A DNA stretch of 7,718 nucleotides from Spirochaetaceae bacterium (GTDB lineage Bacteria; Spirochaetota; Spirochaetia; Treponematales; Breznakiellaceae), in the NCBI GenBank assembly GCA_031258335.1, contig JAIRMY010000133.1, positions 1-7,718 of the forward strand. Direction: 5' to 3'. This document shows positions 6,104-7,718 of the stretch, piece after piece; position 1 is the first letter of the stretch; every line of letters starts with the position of its first letter. The notes beneath the pieces are model-generated. The model saw nothing but the letters and a program-made list of their open reading frames with translations, was not told the DNA's origin and searched no databases. The translations under genes and the position numbers were made by a program.

Positions 6104-6116
6104 TTGAGGGAACGGT

Positions 6117-6482
6117 ATGTTAAAAGACGCTTTGGACATCGAGAGTTGTGATTGCAACGTAATCCACGAGGAAGTGGTAGCCGCCGTCAGGAAAAAAATG
6201 CCCGATGATGAGGTATTGCTCGATTTGGCGGACCTGTTTAAGGTGTTCGGCGATTCTACCAGGGTCAAAATCATCTGCGCCCTCCTCAGGGCCGAGATGT
6301 GCGTCTGCGACATCGCCGTCCTTCTCGGCATGAGTAAGTCCGCTATCTCCCACCAGTTGCGAACCCTCCGCCAGACCCGGCTGGTGAAATACCGGCGGGA
6401 GGGGAAGGTGATCTATTATTCCCTGGAGGACGAGCACGTGGGAAACATCTTCGACCAGGGCTTGGTACATGTCAGCGAGTAG
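6117..6482 (+). CDS. ArsR/SmtB-family metal-sensing repressor (CadC/ZiaR type)
   Basis: This is a winged-helix repressor of 121 residues, normal for the family. Members bind DNA without metal and fall off when Zn, Cd or Pb binds. The recognition helix region (about 73-91) includes Ser-Lys-Ser-Ala-Ile-Ser-His-Gln-Leu-Arg, and the wing ends at Tyr100-Tyr-Ser-Leu. Both classical metal sites are visible. The alpha3N thiolate site has Cys62-Val-Cys64 in helix 3 plus N-terminal Cys11, Cys13 and possibly His17. The alpha5 site has Asp105, His107, His118 and Glu121, which match SmtB Asp104, His106, His117 and Glu120. The ATG at 6117 is preceded by GAGGG (6106-6110), six bases away. It is followed by a second operator and the metal ATPase gene, its likely target. 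All eight isoleucine codons are ATC, unlike mreB. Confidence 0.93.
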   Translation: MLKDALDIESCDCNVIHEEVVAAVRKKMPDDEVLLDLADLFKVFGDSTRVKIICALLRAEMCVCDIAVLLGMSKSAISHQLRTLRQTRLVKYRREGKVIYYSLEDEHVGNIFDQGLVHVSE

Positions 6483-6504
6483 GGGACGGTATTTTTTTTT
6501 CGTA

Positions 6505-6533
6505 AACAGTTGAACAGATTATCAACTGTTCAA
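6505..6533 (+). promoter_or_regulatory. Operator 2: two overlapping inverted repeats before the ATPase gene
   Basis: AACAGTTGA (6505-6513) is inverted as TCAACTGTT (6522-6530), a perfect nine-base pair of arms. Shifted by a few bases, TTGAACAG (6510-6517) is inverted as CTGTTCAA (6526-6533), a perfect eight-base pair. The 12-mer from operator 1 appears here inverted at 6505-6516. A weak promoter, TTGAAC (6510-6515) with AATGAT (6532-6537) at 16 bases, overlaps the site, so repressor binding would cover it. Confidence 0.6.
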
Positions 6534-6545
6534 TGATGATTGATG

Positions 6546-6551
6546 AAGGAG
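6546..6551 (+). promoter_or_regulatory. Ribosome binding site of the metal ATPase gene
   Basis: AAGGAG lies six bases before the ATG at 6558 and selects that start ahead of any upstream codon. Confidence 0.7.
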
Positions 6552-6557
6552 TGTTAC

Positions 6558-7718
6558 ATGACAACTAGAACTTATGTTTTGGAAGGGCTTTGCTGCCCCA
6601 AATGCGCGGCAAAGATAGAAAAGCACGTTGCCGCGTTGGAGGGAGTAAGCCGGGCGCTGGTCGATTTTTCCGTACAAAAACTTACCATTGAGGCGCAAAA
6701 CGCAGGATTGTGGGATGACATCATCACCCGCGCCTGCGCCGTCATCAAAAAGCTTGAACCTTCTGTTGAACTGCGGGATGCGGTTCTTTTTCCAAAACGG
6801 GAAACGGCGGGAGGCAAAACGGATTCCGTTGCCCTGCTCCGGCGCATAGGACTGGGACTCGGCGCGGCTATCTTCGCTTTGGGCATGGTCTTTGAATATG
6901 TTCCGTCCATCGCGCTCCCGCCCCTTGCGCGGCTTGCCCTCTTTCTCGTGAGCTATATCCTCGTGGGCGGCGAGGTGCTGGTCAAGGCAATCAGGAACAT
7001 CAGCAAAGGGGAAGTATTTGACGAGAACTTTTTGATGGGCATCGCCACCATAGGGGCTTTTGCCATAGGCGAATACCCCGAAGGCGCGGCGGTGATGATA
7101 TTCTACCAAATCGGCGAAGCCTTTCAGAGTTACGCCGTGGGACGTTCCCGCAAATCCATATCCGCCCTCATGGACATAAGACCGGATTACGCCAACCTCA
7201 AGACCGCCGCCGGACTCGAGCGTGTCTCCCCGGAAACGGTACGCATCGACGATCTCATTGTGGTAAAGCCGGGCGAAAAAATCCCGCTGGACGGCGTGGT
7301 GGCAGAGGGCTTTTCCGCGCTGGATACCTCGGCGCTCACAGGCGAATCCCTCCCCCGGGACGTAGAGCCGGGCAGCGCCGTCCTTTCCGGTTCTATCAAC
7401 AAGAGCGGACTGCTCACCATCAAGGTCAGCAAGGTCTTCGGGGAATCCACAGTCTCTAAAATCCTAGACCTCGTGCAGAACGCCGGCAGCAAGAAGTCCG
7501 TCACCGAAAACTTCATCACCAAATTCGCCCGGTACTACACCCCGGCGGTCGTCTTCTCCGCTGTTGCGCTGGCTGTGCTTCCGCCCCTCCTCATCCCCGG
7601 CGCGAGTTTCGCCGAATGGATAAACCGGGCGCTCGTGTTCCTCGTGGTTTCCTGCCCCTGCGCCCTCGTAATCTCTATACCCCTGAGCTTCTTCGGCGGT
7701 ATAGGCGGCGCTTCAAGG
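6558..7718 (+). CDS. cadA: Heavy-metal P1B-2 ATPase (Zn/Cd/Pb exporter), 3' truncated by window
   Basis: The first 387 codons of a metal-exporting P-type ATPase are present; the frame is open at the window edge, so roughly the second half is missing compared with CadA/ZntA proteins of about 700 residues. Residues about 5-70 form one heavy-metal-associated domain with Cys12-Cys13-Pro-Lys-Cys16. Membrane segments follow near 94-114, 121-142, 156-172, 174-190, 328-347 and 357-380. The actuator domain (about 195-310) holds the phosphatase motif Thr261-Gly-Glu-Ser264. The sixth segment carries Ser365-Cys-Pro-Cys368, the ion-binding motif of P1B-1/2 pumps. The phosphorylation site (Asp-Lys-Thr-Gly) and nucleotide domain would lie beyond the edge. 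The CPC motif together with a CadC-like repressor upstream favours Zn/Cd/Pb over copper. The name zntA would fit equally well. Isoleucine codons are mostly ATC. Confidence 0.93.
   Translation, partial: MTTRTYVLEGLCCPKCAAKIEKHVAALEGVSRALVDFSVQKLTIEAQNAGLWDDIITRACAVIKKLEPSVELRDAVLFPKRETAGGKTDSVALLRRIGLGLGAAIFALGMVFEYVPSIALPPLARLALFLVSYILVGGEVLVKAIRNISKGEVFDENFLMGIATIGAFAIGEYPEGAAVMIFYQIGEAFQSYAVGRSRKSISALMDIRPDYANLKTAAGLERVSPETVRIDDLIVVKPGEKIPLDGVVAEGFSALDTSALTGESLPRDVEPGSAVLSGSINKSGLLTIKVSKVFGESTVSKILDLVQNAGSKKSVTENFITKFARYYTPAVVFSAVALAVLPPLLIPGASFAEWINRALVFLVVSCPCALVISIPLSFFGGIGGASR

Noticed and set aside
6484..6500. Run of nine T after the repressor gene as a terminator
   Set aside because: No convincing GC-rich stem precedes it; the best local pairing is about four bases.
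6522..7109. A 195-codon minus-strand frame antisense to the ATPase gene
   Set aside because: The opposite strand encodes a clear HMA domain and membrane segments; the antisense product has no domain and would cross the operator.

Overview
The window reads as chromosomal DNA from a spirochaete, most likely a Treponema-like organism. This is inferred from family resemblance, the ATA-rich isoleucine codons of the core genes, and the pairing of a TPR protein with mreBCD; no search was run. The best-supported content is a cell-shape operon, mreB-mreC-mreD, preceded by a membrane-anchored TPR protein and an exported protein of unknown family. The exported protein carries an NlpC/P60-like Asn-Cys-Ser-Gly-Phe motif.

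Layout. Bases 1-1135 are read from the minus strand: the start of a lipoprotein gene that runs off the left edge, a bulged hairpin that looks like a terminator, a 42-residue lipoprotein gene, and radC with an intact JAMM metal-binding motif. A gap of about 66 bases holds the divergent starts of radC and the exported protein (1202-2512). The TPR protein (2584-3522), mreB (3555-4586), mreC (4586-5443) and mreD (5458-5961) follow on the plus strand with tight spacing. The mrdA (PBP2) and rodA genes that follow mreD in Treponema pallidum are absent here; a run of small GC-rich hairpins comes after mreD instead.

The right end (6050-7718) is a metal-resistance pair on the plus strand. An ArsR/SmtB-family repressor keeps both the cysteine (alpha3N) and the alpha5 metal sites. 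It is followed by the first 387 codons of a P1B-2 (Zn/Cd/Pb) ATPase, cut by the window edge after its CPC motif. The same repeated element, around CAACTGTT, lies before the repressor and again before the ATPase, so the repressor probably controls both. Isoleucine codons change from mostly ATA in mreB to mostly ATC in this pair, which suggests separate acquisition.

Together, the central genes would place and run the elongation machinery: MreB filaments inside, MreC/MreD in the membrane and periplasm, and the TPR and exported proteins as possible periplasmic partners. I found no CRISPR array, tRNA, rRNA, transposase or clearly new multi-gene system. The most original signals are the 42-residue lipoprotein, the cysteine-peptidase-like protein beside the mre genes, the doubled operator, and possible leaderless starts.
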